DNA of 64,000 nucleotides from Chryseobacterium viscerum. Lineage in GTDB: Bacteria; Bacteroidota; Bacteroidia; Flavobacteriales; Weeksellaceae. This document shows, piece after piece, positions 53,496 through 62,371 of this stretch; the stretch's first letter is position 1, and each line of letters opens with the position of its first letter. The stretch covers positions 248,001 through 312,000 of the forward strand of contig NZ_PPEG02000005.1 in the NCBI RefSeq assembly GCF_002899945.2, in the 5' to 3' direction. The position numbers and the translations under genes are program-made. The notes beneath the pieces were generated by a model. It saw only the letters and a list, made by a program, of their open reading frames with translations. It did no database searches and was not told the DNA's origin.

Positions 53496-53567
53496 TTTGT
53501 TTAACAATTTTGTCAAAAATAAAATTTAGTATAAATTTGCACAAATTTGTTTAACAAAAATGTCAAA
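53496..53567 (+). promoter_or_regulatory. tetR promoter with two operator-like 22-bp repeats
   Basis: Promoter: TTG (53510-53512), 19-bp spacer, TAAATTTG (53532-53539). Two direct copies of TTTGTTTAACAAnnnTGTCAAA (53496-53517 and 53546-53567; 19 of 22 bases equal), each containing the dyad TTGTT-T-AACAA, overlap the -33 element and the start codon. This is a typical autorepression layout. Confidence 0.75.
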
Positions 53568-54153
53568 TCAAGCAAAAAAAGACCAAACACAGGAATTGAT
53601 CAAAGAGACAGCGAAGAATTTGTTCTTTGTGAAAGGAAAATTTGATGCTACTACGCAGGAGATTGCAGATGAAGCAGGGGTGAACAGGACCCTTATTAAT
53701 TACTATTTCCGTTCAAGAGATAAGCTTATCCAGATCATCTTTGACGATGCGCAGAGAGTAGAGCAGGAAAAATCGAAGATCATTCAGAATTCTGATCTGC
53801 CTTTTAAAGAAAAGATCGGCAAATTCATAGAAAGCAGCCTTTCTACAAGTCTTCAGTATCCGTATCTGGAAACGTATATCGTATCACAGATCAATAAAGG
53901 GACCTGCCATCACAGAGAAATTGAAGAAGATATCCTGAACGAGATGTATAGTGATATCGAAAAAGAAATGGAATTGGGAAATATTGAGAAAATGGCTCCG
54001 GTTCAGTTTATTCTGAATATGGTGTCGTTGTTGGTGTTCCCAAGTGCCATAAGACCATTATTTATGGAGAATTTGTTAATTAATGATGAAGAATATGATA
54101 AGATAATTTCTGAGCGAAAACAGATTATTATCAATATGTTGTTCAAAAACTAA
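53560..54153 (+). CDS. TetR/AcrR-family transcriptional regulator
   Basis: Protein of 197 residues. The N-terminal helix-turn-helix (TQEIADEAGVNRTLINYYFRSRDKL, about 28-52) is followed by an all-helical ligand domain. It is the first gene of the efflux operon and very probably represses it and itself through the two 22-bp repeats that overlap the promoter. Its start codon lies within the second repeat, so the leader is only about 14 nt. Confidence 0.93.
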   Translation: MSNQAKKDQTQELIKETAKNLFFVKGKFDATTQEIADEAGVNRTLINYYFRSRDKLIQIIFDDAQRVEQEKSKIIQNSDLPFKEKIGKFIESSLSTSLQYPYLETYIVSQINKGTCHHREIEEDILNEMYSDIEKEMELGNIEKMAPVQFILNMVSLLVFPSAIRPLFMENLLINDEEYDKIISERKQIIINMLFKN

Positions 54154-54245
54154 AAAAACTAAAGTATTTCTCACAATGATTCGTCATTTAGAAATAAATA
54201 ATGACCGAAAGAAAATTAAATAAAAAATAAACGAAGTATAAAATT

Positions 54246-55598
54246 ATGAATAGAAAACGTATAACTGCTACAAAGCTAAAGATTGGTATAGCTTCAGCAT
54301 TTATGATTTTCGGCTGTTCATTGGTGTCTGCCCAGCAGCAAGTTTCTCTGCAGGAAGCAATTAAACAGGCGCTTCAGAATAAAGCAGAAGCCAAAAAAGC
54401 TGCTTTACAGGTAAGAAAAGCCGAATATAAGATTGATGAGGCCAGAGCCGGTGCTCTTCCACAGATCACTGCGACGGCGGGCTTAACCTATAACCCGATT
54501 ATTCAGGAATCTTTACTGGAATTTGGAGGAGAGAAAATCAGAGCTCAGTTTGGGCAGCCGTGGGGCTCCACAGCTTCCGTACAACTTCAGCAGGCGATTT
54601 TTGACCAAAGGGTATTTACAGGACTTAAAGCTGCCAAATCAACAAGAGAGTTTTATGTACTGAATGCTCAATTAACCAATGAACAGATTATTGAAAATGT
54701 AGCAACAGCTTATTATCAGGTGTTTGTACAGGAGGAAAATCTTAAAACGGTAACTGCCAGCTATGCCAACACTGAAAAAGTAAGAAATGTTATTAAGAGC
54801 TTAGTTGATAACGGTTTGGCAAAATCAATCGATTTAGACAGAACAAATGTTCAGCTTACGAATATTGGTTCCAATAAGCAGACTTTAATCAACTCTGTTG
54901 AGCTTTCAAAAAATGCGCTGAAGTTTTATATGGGAATCCCTATTGCTACAGACATCGAGCTTGAAGAAAAAGAGATCCAGCCAAAGCCTGAGCTCATTGC
55001 AAGCAACGTAAATCTTAATGATCGTACAGAGATCAAAGTTCTAAATAAAAACAGAGAACTTTTGGTTTTCAATAAAAAAGCAACCGAAGCTTATCTTTAT
55101 CCATCAGTAAATCTTACTGCAAACTACGGATGGGGAGCAAACGGAGCAAAATTCCCGTTGACAAACGGTCTTAGTAAGGGAGTTCTTTGGAGCGATTATT
55201 CAGCAATTGGTTTGAATGTAAATATTCCTATTTTCACGGGAGGAGCTACAAAAGCGAAGATCAATCAGGCAGAAATCGATATTCAGGATCTTGATGTTGA
55301 TATTGAAAACACTCAATTGAGCTTAAGTTTAGATTATAAAAATGCAATCACCAATATGGAAAATGCATTGATTAATATCGAAAGCATGAAAGATAATGTG
55401 GGATTGGCAGAAAGAGTTCAGAAGAACACTCAGGCAAACTATCAATATGGTTTAGCAACTCTTACAGAAGTGCTGGATTCTGAAAATGCTATGACACAGG
55501 CAAAACAGAACTATTCTAATGCATTGCTAGATTACAAACAGGCAGAGATCAAGCTGATAAAAGCTAAGGGTGAACTAAACACACTACAAAACTTATAA
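54246..55598 (+). CDS. TolC-family outer membrane efflux protein
   Basis: Protein of 450 residues with a signal peptide (to about LVSAQ). The two internally similar OEP halves are visible, the first starting VSLQEAIKQALQNKAEAKKAALQVRKAEYKIDEARAGALPQI and the second with the long coiled-coil helices around ANYQYGLATLTEVLDSENAMTQAKQNY. It forms the trimeric outer-membrane channel of a tripartite pump. A 92-bp gap without a clear terminator separates it from tetR; the adaptor gene follows after 9 bp. Confidence 0.94.
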   Translation: MNRKRITATKLKIGIASAFMIFGCSLVSAQQQVSLQEAIKQALQNKAEAKKAALQVRKAEYKIDEARAGALPQITATAGLTYNPIIQESLLEFGGEKIRAQFGQPWGSTASVQLQQAIFDQRVFTGLKAAKSTREFYVLNAQLTNEQIIENVATAYYQVFVQEENLKTVTASYANTEKVRNVIKSLVDNGLAKSIDLDRTNVQLTNIGSNKQTLINSVELSKNALKFYMGIPIATDIELEEKEIQPKPELIASNVNLNDRTEIKVLNKNRELLVFNKKATEAYLYPSVNLTANYGWGANGAKFPLTNGLSKGVLWSDYSAIGLNVNIPIFTGGATKAKINQAEIDIQDLDVDIENTQLSLSLDYKNAITNMENALINIESMKDNVGLAERVQKNTQANYQYGLATLTEVLDSENAMTQAKQNYSNALLDYKQAEIKLIKAKGELNTLQNL

Positions 55599-55607
55599 TA
55601 AACTAAA

Positions 55608-56669
55608 ATGAAAAAAACTTTAATATATATCATCGTAGCAGCTGTACTTGTAGGTTTAGCAGCTTATAAGATTGCCGGTAACAAAGAAAAGCAGAATAAG
55701 GAAGTAAAAGAGGTTGCCAAGCAGGTAGATAAAATCAACGTTAATATTGTAACCGTTACAAGAGAAAATATTGATACAGACTACTCAGCCAACGGAACTT
55801 TTCTTCCAAAACAGGAAATGAACCAGTCTTCTGAAATCGCAGGACGTATTGTAAATGTTTTGGTTAAAGAAGGTTCAAGAGTATCAGCAGGTCAGGTATT
55901 AGCAACTATAAAAAGAGATGCTATCGAAGTTGATGTTAGTCAGGCTCAAAACAACTTACAGAATGCAATCATTGACAACCAACGTTATGAAAATGCATAC
56001 AAAACAGGTGGAGTTACAAAACAACAGGTTGATAATTCAAGATTACAGCTGAAAAATATGCAGGCTGCCGTTAAAGCTCAGGGAGTAAGAGTAAATGATA
56101 CAAGTATCCGTGCAGGAATCAGTGGTACGATCAATAAAAAAATGGTTGAGCCTGGAACAGTAGTTTCTATAGGAACTTCCATGTTTGAAATCGTTAATAT
56201 CAACAGCCTTAAACTTTCTGTATTGGTAGACGAAAGCCAGATTGGCAGAATTGCACTTGGTCAGGAAGTTCCAATTAATGTGAATGTGTTACCGGAAGAT
56301 TCTTTCAGTGGTAGAATTACATTCATTGCTCCTAAAAGTGATGCTACTTTAAATTTCCCGGTTGAAATTGAGGTTCAGAATAGAGGAAACCTAAAAGCAG
56401 GGATGTATGCAACGGCTACATTTAAAACCAATCATGGTGCTGAAACCCAAAATATGTTGACTGTTCCTGCACAAGCTTTTGTAAACGGAGTAAGTTCAGG
56501 TCAGTTATTTATTGTAAACAATGGTACTGCTAAATTAATTAAGGTTCAGACCGGAAAAGTATACGGCGACAAAGTTCAGATCTTAAGCGGACTGAATGGA
56601 GGCGAGCAGGTAGTTACCAGCGGACAGATTAACCTTGATAATGGTTCGAAAATCAATATCGTAAAGTAA
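55608..56669 (+). CDS. RND efflux periplasmic adaptor (membrane fusion protein)
   Basis: Protein of 353 residues with an N-terminal membrane anchor (TLIYIIVAAVLVGLAAYKI) and no lipobox. The biotinyl-lipoyl-like half motifs EIAGRIVNVLVKEGSRVSAGQVLATI and GISGTINKKMVEPGTVVSIGTSMFEI flank a short coiled coil. A beta-barrel and a membrane-proximal domain follow (VPAQAFVNGVSSGQLFIV). It links the inner-membrane pump to the TolC-type channel. The pump gene begins 7 bp later. Confidence 0.94.
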   Translation: MKKTLIYIIVAAVLVGLAAYKIAGNKEKQNKEVKEVAKQVDKINVNIVTVTRENIDTDYSANGTFLPKQEMNQSSEIAGRIVNVLVKEGSRVSAGQVLATIKRDAIEVDVSQAQNNLQNAIIDNQRYENAYKTGGVTKQQVDNSRLQLKNMQAAVKAQGVRVNDTSIRAGISGTINKKMVEPGTVVSIGTSMFEIVNINSLKLSVLVDESQIGRIALGQEVPINVNVLPEDSFSGRITFIAPKSDATLNFPVEIEVQNRGNLKAGMYATATFKTNHGAETQNMLTVPAQAFVNGVSSGQLFIVNNGTAKLIKVQTGKVYGDKVQILSGLNGGEQVVTSGQINLDNGSKINIVK

Positions 56670-56676
56670 GCAGAAG

Positions 56677-59600
56677 ATGAAGTTAGCAGAAATATCCATT
56701 AAAAGGCCATCGCTGGTTATCGTATTATTTACGATACTTACGCTGGGTGGTTTATTAAGTTACTCCATGATGGGGTATGAGTTGATTCCAAAGTTTGAAA
56801 CCAATATGGTAACCATTTCTACGGTATATCCGGGAGCTTCACCTGCTGAGGTGGAAACTTCGGTAACCCGAAAAATTGAAGATGCTGTTGGTTCTTTGGA
56901 AAACGTGAAAAAAGTAGAATCTTCATCTTACGAAAGTTTATCGGTTATCATGGTGCAGCTGAATACAGGTGCCGATGTAAACTATGCCTTGAATGATGCA
57001 CAGAGAAAAGTAAATGCTATTTTGGCAGATCTTCCCGATGATGCAGATCCTCCTTCCTTGCAAAAGTTCTCATTGGATGATCTCCCGATTATGACTTTGA
57101 GTATTTCCAGTGATAAACTGAATAATAAAGATCTTTATGACCTTTTAGATAAAAAAATAGAGCCTATCTTTTCCCGTGTAAACGGTGTTGCTCAGGTAGA
57201 CCTTGTAGGGGGCCAGGAAAGAGAAATTCAGGTAAGTTTGGATGAAAAGAAAATGCAGGGATACGGTCTTGCCATTGCAGATGTACAGCAGGCAATTCTT
57301 TCTTCCAATCTGGATTTCCCGACGGGAGCTTTGAAAACGAGGACTTCAAGATCTACGATCAGACTTTCTGGAAAGTATAAAAATGTTGCGGAGATGAATA
57401 ACCTTGTCGTTTCCAATAAAAATGGAGCTCAGGTTCGTTTATCTGATATTGCAACTGTTTTCGATACACAGAAAGATGTGGAGAAAGTGGCAAGATATAA
57501 CCAGAATTCAACGATTTTACTTCAGGTTAAAAAACAATCTGATGCCAATGCGGTTTCAGTTTCAGAATTAATTAAGAAAACAATCGCTGATGTTCAGACC
57601 AATTATAAAACCCAGGGGATTAAAATAAATATTGTAGATGATACAACAGACTTTACGCTTGAAGCTGCAGACCATGTAATTTTCGATTTATTCTTAGCGA
57701 TTATCCTGGTAGCAGTAGTAATGTTATTGTTCCTTCATAACATCAGAAATGCATTTATCGTAATGGTTTCTATTCCGATGTCATTGATTGCAACGGTGAT
57801 TGGAATGTATCTGATGGGGTATACCTTAAACCTGATGAGTTTACTGGGACTTTCATTAGTTGTTGGTATTCTTGTGGATGATGCGATTGTAGTTTTGGAG
57901 AACGTTTATCGTCACATGGAGATGGGGAAAAGCAGAATTCGTGCGGCATACGATGGTGCTTCGGAAATTGGATTTACCGTAACGGCGATTACATTGGTAA
58001 TTGTGGTGGTATTCTTACCGATTGCAATGAGTTCAGGATTGGTTGCTGATATCCTGGCACAGTTCTGTGTTACCGTAGTTATTGCGACAATGTTCTCGTT
58101 ATTGGCGTCATTTACGATTATTCCTTGGCTATCTTCAAGATATGGTAAATTGGTACACCTTTCAGGTAAAAACCCTTTTGAGAAGTTTATTCTTTGGTTC
58201 GAAAAGCAATTGGAAAAATTCACACACTGGATTACAGGAATTCTGGAATGGTGTTTGAAAACGACATTAAGAAGAGTAATGACGGTTATTATAACATTTA
58301 TTATTTTGATCTCTTCATTTATGTTGGTTGCATTTGGATTTATCGGAGGTGAATTCTTCCCTAAAATGGATAGAGGACAATTCCTTGTTCAGATGGAATT
58401 ACCAAAAGATGCTTCTGTAGAAAAAACCAATCAGGTTACTCTTGCTGTTGAAAAATATCTGAGAGAAGACAAAGATGTTGTAGATATGATCACAACAGTT
58501 GGTCAGCAGTCGTCAGGTTTTGGTGGGGCACAGGCTACATTGTATCAATCAGAAATTCAGGTAATTTTAGTAGATAAATCTGAGCGTAATGAAAGCACAG
58601 ATATCAAGTCTGCAAGAATCAAGAGAGCTTTAGAAGAAAAATTCACAGGAGTTGAATTTAAAACGGCACCGATTGGATTAATGGGAGCAGATAATGCACC
58701 TATTGAGATGGTAGTGACAGCTCAGGATAACGAAACAGCAAATAAAGAGGCCAACAGAATTCTTGAGTTACTTAAAAAAGTTCCTGGTTCTGTAGATGCC
58801 GAATTATCAACTGATGCCGGAAGTCCTGAAGTGCAGGTGAATATCGACAGAGATAAAATGGCTTCTTTAGGCTTAAACCTTTCTAGTGTAGGACAAACAA
58901 TGCAGACTGCATTTAACGGAAATACAGACGGAAAATTCAGAGCTGGAGAATATGAATATGATATTAATATCCGTTTTGGAGATGCGAACAGAAAGTCTAT
59001 TGAAGATGTAAGAAATCTTATGTTTACCAATCCTAAAGGAGAACAGGTAAGATTGAGCCAGTTTGCAGAAGTAAAAATGGGTTCAGGACCAAGTTTGTTG
59101 GAACGTAGAGATAAAGCACCTTCTGTAAAGGTAAAATCTAAAGTAGTAGGTCGTCCTGTAGGGGATGTTGCCAACGAATGGGCTGCTCAATTTATGGACA
59201 ACGAAAAGACCAAACCGGCAGGAGTAAGCTATATCTGGAGTGGTGATATGGAAAACCAGACCGAAGGTTTCGGTACTTTAGGGATTGCATTGATGGCTGC
59301 TATTGTATTGGTTTATTTGGTAATGGTTTCATTATATGACTCATTTGTATATCCGTTCGTGGTATTATTTTCCATCCCTCTGGCATTGATCGGGGTAATG
59401 GTTATTCTTGCCATCACCGGAAATTCATTAAACATATTTACGATGCTGGGGATGATCATGTTGATTGGTTTGGTCGCGAAGAACGCCATTATGATTGTCG
59501 ACTTTGCGAATATGAGAAAAGAAGCTGGTGCAAGTACGCATGATGCTTTGATTCAGGCAAACCACGCACGTCTTCGTCCGATCCTTATGACCACTATCGC

Positions 59601-59865
59601 GATGATCTTCGGTATGATCCCGATTGCAATTGCAAAAGGTGCCGGAGCAGAAATGAACAACGGATTAGCTTGGGTAATTATCGGTGGTTTGACATCATCT
59701 TTATTCCTGACTCTAATTATTGTACCGGTAGTTTATTCATTATTTGACTCTATCTTAAGAAGAATGGGTAAACATGAAAAAGTGGATTATGAAGCTGAAA
59801 TGAAAGCTGATTATGAGCATAGAGAGCTAAGTGAAGATGGATTCACTTCGAAGCATGTAGAATAA
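56677..59865 (+). CDS. RND family efflux transporter permease (AcrB/MexB type)
   Basis: Protein of 1062 residues with twelve transmembrane helices and two large periplasmic loops. The proton-relay Asp pair in helix 4 is in GILVDDAIVVLENVYRHME, and the matching GLVAKNAIMIVDFANMRKE is in helix 10. The two Asp side by side and full length suggest the HAE (drug-type) group rather than a metal pump. With TetR, TolC and adaptor it forms a complete tripartite exporter; the substrates cannot be told from sequence. Confidence 0.95.
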   Translation: MKLAEISIKRPSLVIVLFTILTLGGLLSYSMMGYELIPKFETNMVTISTVYPGASPAEVETSVTRKIEDAVGSLENVKKVESSSYESLSVIMVQLNTGADVNYALNDAQRKVNAILADLPDDADPPSLQKFSLDDLPIMTLSISSDKLNNKDLYDLLDKKIEPIFSRVNGVAQVDLVGGQEREIQVSLDEKKMQGYGLAIADVQQAILSSNLDFPTGALKTRTSRSTIRLSGKYKNVAEMNNLVVSNKNGAQVRLSDIATVFDTQKDVEKVARYNQNSTILLQVKKQSDANAVSVSELIKKTIADVQTNYKTQGIKINIVDDTTDFTLEAADHVIFDLFLAIILVAVVMLLFLHNIRNAFIVMVSIPMSLIATVIGMYLMGYTLNLMSLLGLSLVVGILVDDAIVVLENVYRHMEMGKSRIRAAYDGASEIGFTVTAITLVIVVVFLPIAMSSGLVADILAQFCVTVVIATMFSLLASFTIIPWLSSRYGKLVHLSGKNPFEKFILWFEKQLEKFTHWITGILEWCLKTTLRRVMTVIITFIILISSFMLVAFGFIGGEFFPKMDRGQFLVQMELPKDASVEKTNQVTLAVEKYLREDKDVVDMITTVGQQSSGFGGAQATLYQSEIQVILVDKSERNESTDIKSARIKRALEEKFTGVEFKTAPIGLMGADNAPIEMVVTAQDNETANKEANRILELLKKVPGSVDAELSTDAGSPEVQVNIDRDKMASLGLNLSSVGQTMQTAFNGNTDGKFRAGEYEYDINIRFGDANRKSIEDVRNLMFTNPKGEQVRLSQFAEVKMGSGPSLLERRDKAPSVKVKSKVVGRPVGDVANEWAAQFMDNEKTKPAGVSYIWSGDMENQTEGFGTLGIALMAAIVLVYLVMVSLYDSFVYPFVVLFSIPLALIGVMVILAITGNSLNIFTMLGMIMLIGLVAKNAIMIVDFANMRKEAGASTHDALIQANHARLRPILMTTIAMIFGMIPIAIAKGAGAEMNNGLAWVIIGGLTSSLFLTLIIVPVVYSLFDSILRRMGKHEKVDYEAEMKADYEHRELSEDGFTSKHVE

Positions 59866-59887
59866 TATAACAACCTTTAATTAACCG

Positions 59888-59918
59888 AAAGCACCTCAGA
59901 TTTTCTGAGGTGCTTTTT
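59888..59918 (+). terminator. Terminator of the efflux operon
   Basis: Thirteen-base-pair stem AAAGCACCTCAGA/TCTGAGGTGCTTT followed by T. Confidence 0.9.
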
Positions 59919-59947
59919 TATATCTGTGTTTTTATCAATTGGATTGC

Positions 59948-60445
59948 TTACTTCTGGTTGTGACGCCAATGGATAAATTTCTGGGTTGATTGTGGATCAC
60001 TTTTGAACCAGAGATCCATATCCTTTAAAAGTTCTCCCTTTTCTTTGGAGATGATTATATTGTTTTTCAGAAGCAGCTCCTTATATTCTTTCTGGGTTTC
60101 TGCTTTTGCCTTTGCGGTTTTGGAGTAGACAAAAAAGAACACACCAAAGCTGATGATAAGCATTGCGAAAGAAGAAATCCATACATAGAAACTCAAGCGT
60201 GGAACCTGTAATCGAGAATTAAGACGCTTTATATTTTCTTCAGTCTTTGTTTTGTAAAAAGAATTTAAATGGCTTAAATCAGGTTCTATGTGCATCGTTT
60301 TAAGCTCTGTAATTTTATACTCAAGCTGTGTTATCGCTTGCTCAATCTCTATTGCGATTTTCTCTTCTCTTTGAATGTTGGAATTTATTTTCTCAGCATG
60401 GGAAGACATAATTTTTACTAATTCCTGGTAGGTGTATTCTGTCAT
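59948..60445 (-). CDS. Coiled-coil membrane protein of unknown function
   Basis: Protein of 165 residues. Residues 1-75 are a charged helix predicted to form a coiled coil (EKINSNIQREEKIAIEIEQAI). One transmembrane segment (about 86-108, FYVWISSFAMLIISFGVFFFVY) and a second charged helix follow. No family was recognised. Small proteins of this build occur in mobilisation modules of Bacteroidota elements, but no relaxase or integrase is near, so this is only a thought. Confidence 0.6.
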   Translation of the reverse strand: MTEYTYQELVKIMSSHAEKINSNIQREEKIAIEIEQAITQLEYKITELKTMHIEPDLSHLNSFYKTKTEENIKRLNSRLQVPRLSFYVWISSFAMLIISFGVFFFVYSKTAKAKAETQKEYKELLLKNNIIISKEKGELLKDMDLWFKSDPQSTQKFIHWRHNQK

Positions 60446-60672
60446 TTGTAATTTTTTTAATAATAATTTATTCGGGTAATAAAATCTTTTTATGAATTAT
60501 ATTTTATAAACATTCAAGTATTCACGAATTTTTATTGAATATGTTTTTAATCCAAGTAAATGATAGATTTTCAGTTGTTTAACATAATAAAATAATTCCC
60601 TATTAGTTTGAATTATTTGATACTTTTAATTCAAATTTAAAACTAATTATCAACTATTTAAAAAAAACAATT

Positions 60673-60867
60673 ATGAAAAAAACAATTTTATTAAGTACAA
60701 TATTAATAGCAGGTGTAGTAAGTGCATTTCCTTTCAGAACTTCTTGTGGACAGATTGTAATGGTAAATGGAGCAACAGGCTCTTTGGCACATATTGAAAA
60801 TATTTGCGAATCAATTAACTTCGCTGTTTGTGGGACGTATGCTAATGTAATTTTATACACCCATTAA
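60673..60867 (+). CDS. Small secreted cysteine-containing peptide
   Basis: Precursor of 64 residues. MKKTILLSTILIAGVVSA is a standard signal peptide, and the mature peptide of about 46 residues has three Cys (TSCGQ, ENICES, AVCGTY) and no basic cluster. The preceding AT-rich leader and the N-terminus are typical of a real exported protein. A GLPGLI gene starts 55 bp later on the same strand. No family is known to me; it could be a structural surface peptide, a signalling peptide or a toxin-like peptide. Confidence 0.65.
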   Translation: MKKTILLSTILIAGVVSAFPFRTSCGQIVMVNGATGSLAHIENICESINFAVCGTYANVILYTH

Positions 60868-60922
60868 TTATTAACAAACCAAGAATCCATAATTAATTTG
60901 TGGATTCTTTCCCTTTTAAATT

Positions 60923-61699
60923 ATGAAAAAGCTTATTATATTTTTTATTCTTTTGTCTGTAAAATTGATTTCTCAAACAAGTTTCAATGTTGTTTATGAA
61001 GCAGATTATAAATTACAGTATAAAATGCTTAATGTTCAAAATGCAAAGCTTGAAGAGGCTGCATTTGCATTATTAATAAATGAAAAAGAATCTTACTTCA
61101 AAAATATGAATAAATATGTCGGAGATTCTTTACGATACGAAAAGAGGCTTGATGAAAATAGTAGTAATGGCAAATACTTTACTCCTTTTCGTGAAAATAT
61201 TGGTACAACAAATGGAAAAATCTATGTTACCGCTCCTATTTCAAATAAAAATTTCAAATATGAGGAAAACAATGATATAGATTGGAAATTAATAAATGAA
61301 TATAAGACGATTGGAAGGTATAAAGTTCAAAAAGCAACATCAAAAAAATATGGTAGAAATTGGATAGCTTGGTTTGCTAAAGATATTCCTTTTCCATTTG
61401 GTCCGTATAAATTCAACAAATTACCTGGATTAATTGTAGAGGTATATGATGATAATAATGAGTATCATTACACTTTATATAAGTTTGGTAAAAGAAAGTA
61501 TGTGTGTAAATCTGCAAATATGAATACAGATGCCAAGTTTGTGGAGAAATCCAAAATATTTGATTACCAGCGTAAGGAAATAGCTGACCAAAATCAGTTT
61601 AACGAAGTTATTGAGGATAAAGAAACGTTGAATATGTTGAGAAAAAAATCTTCTGAAAGAGCAAAACAATATAATCCTATCGAATTAAGTATATACTGA
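60923..61699 (+). CDS. GLPGLI family secreted protein
   Basis: Protein of 258 residues with a signal peptide (MKKLIIFFILLSVKLISQ). The family block is present with a small variation: AWFAKDIPFPFGPYKFNKLPGLIVEVYD (about 148-175), where NKLPGLI replaces GLPGLI, preceded by YKVQKATSKKYGRNW. Codon use is noticeably more A/T-rich than in the efflux operon. It is probably co-transcribed with the small secreted peptide. It is clearly diverged from the other GLPGLI protein in the window. Confidence 0.88.
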   Translation: MKKLIIFFILLSVKLISQTSFNVVYEADYKLQYKMLNVQNAKLEEAAFALLINEKESYFKNMNKYVGDSLRYEKRLDENSSNGKYFTPFRENIGTTNGKIYVTAPISNKNFKYEENNDIDWKLINEYKTIGRYKVQKATSKKYGRNWIAWFAKDIPFPFGPYKFNKLPGLIVEVYDDNNEYHYTLYKFGKRKYVCKSANMNTDAKFVEKSKIFDYQRKEIADQNQFNEVIEDKETLNMLRKKSSERAKQYNPIELSIY

Positions 61700-61727
61700 A
61701 AATACCTTTTTTAAGATATCCCACTTA

Positions 61728-61758
61728 TAAAAAAAGCTTCCAGAATACACTGAAAGCT
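61728..61758 (-). terminator. Terminator of the J-domain/KTSC gene
   Basis: Stem AGCTTCCAG/CTGAAAGCT with one G-U pair on the minus strand, followed there by a run of T. Confidence 0.75.
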
Positions 61759-61781
61759 CTTATATATTGTAATAAAAAAAA

Positions 61782-62228
61782 TTAGTCTGCCATTGCTTCT
61801 CCGGACTTTCTATACACGAAATTTCCGTAGATATGTCTTCTTGCAAAACGGCTTGGTGAATCAGCGTTGACCATTTTGATGTAGGTATTTCTTGGAACTC
61901 CAATATACTCATACATGTTTCCATTCAAATGCTGAACAGTCAAAATCGATTTTTCAAGGTAAAAATCCTGAATGTTAGATTTTGTAGTCGTTTCTGTGTA
62001 TTCTTCTTTATATTTTTCCTGTGTTTCGGTATTAATGCTCACCAAAAAATGGTAGGCTTCAATCACAGACTTGCTTTTTTCTTCAGCTTCAATTTTTCCA
62101 GCTTCATCATTTATGAATTTATCAGGATGTGTATCTTTCATCACATTTCTGTAAATTGTTTTCAATTCTCTTAAAGTAACATTTTTATCTACCCCAAGAA
62201 GTGTTCTGTGCTCACCAATTTTTTTCAT
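61782..62228 (-). CDS. J-domain and KTSC-domain protein
   Basis: Protein of 148 residues. Residues 1-65 form a DnaJ-like J domain with the HPD tripeptide (DTHPDKF, about 34-36), which stimulates DnaK ATPase. Residues about 92-145 match the KTSC domain (SILTVQHLNGNMYEYIGVPRNTYIKMVNADSPSRFARRHIYGNFVY), a small domain named from lysyl-tRNA synthetase fusions and of unclear role. The fusion suggests the KTSC part brings a client to DnaK. Confidence 0.87.
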   Translation of the reverse strand: MKKIGEHRTLLGVDKNVTLRELKTIYRNVMKDTHPDKFINDEAGKIEAEEKSKSVIEAYHFLVSINTETQEKYKEEYTETTTKSNIQDFYLEKSILTVQHLNGNMYEYIGVPRNTYIKMVNADSPSRFARRHIYGNFVYRKSGEAMAD

Positions 62229-62371
62229 ATCTCTAATCCTTATTTTCGGGGTGCAAAATTAAGGATTTTAATTTGATAAACCATAACTTATTCATTATTA
62301 ATTTATTTAGCACGTTATAAGATGAAAATATAATTATGATTATAGACCTGTGAAATTTGTACAATTAACTT

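Noticed and set aside
59948..60445. Mobilisation protein of an integrated element
   Set aside because: The coiled-coil and membrane layout alone is not diagnostic, and no relaxase, integrase or attachment-site repeats were found nearby.
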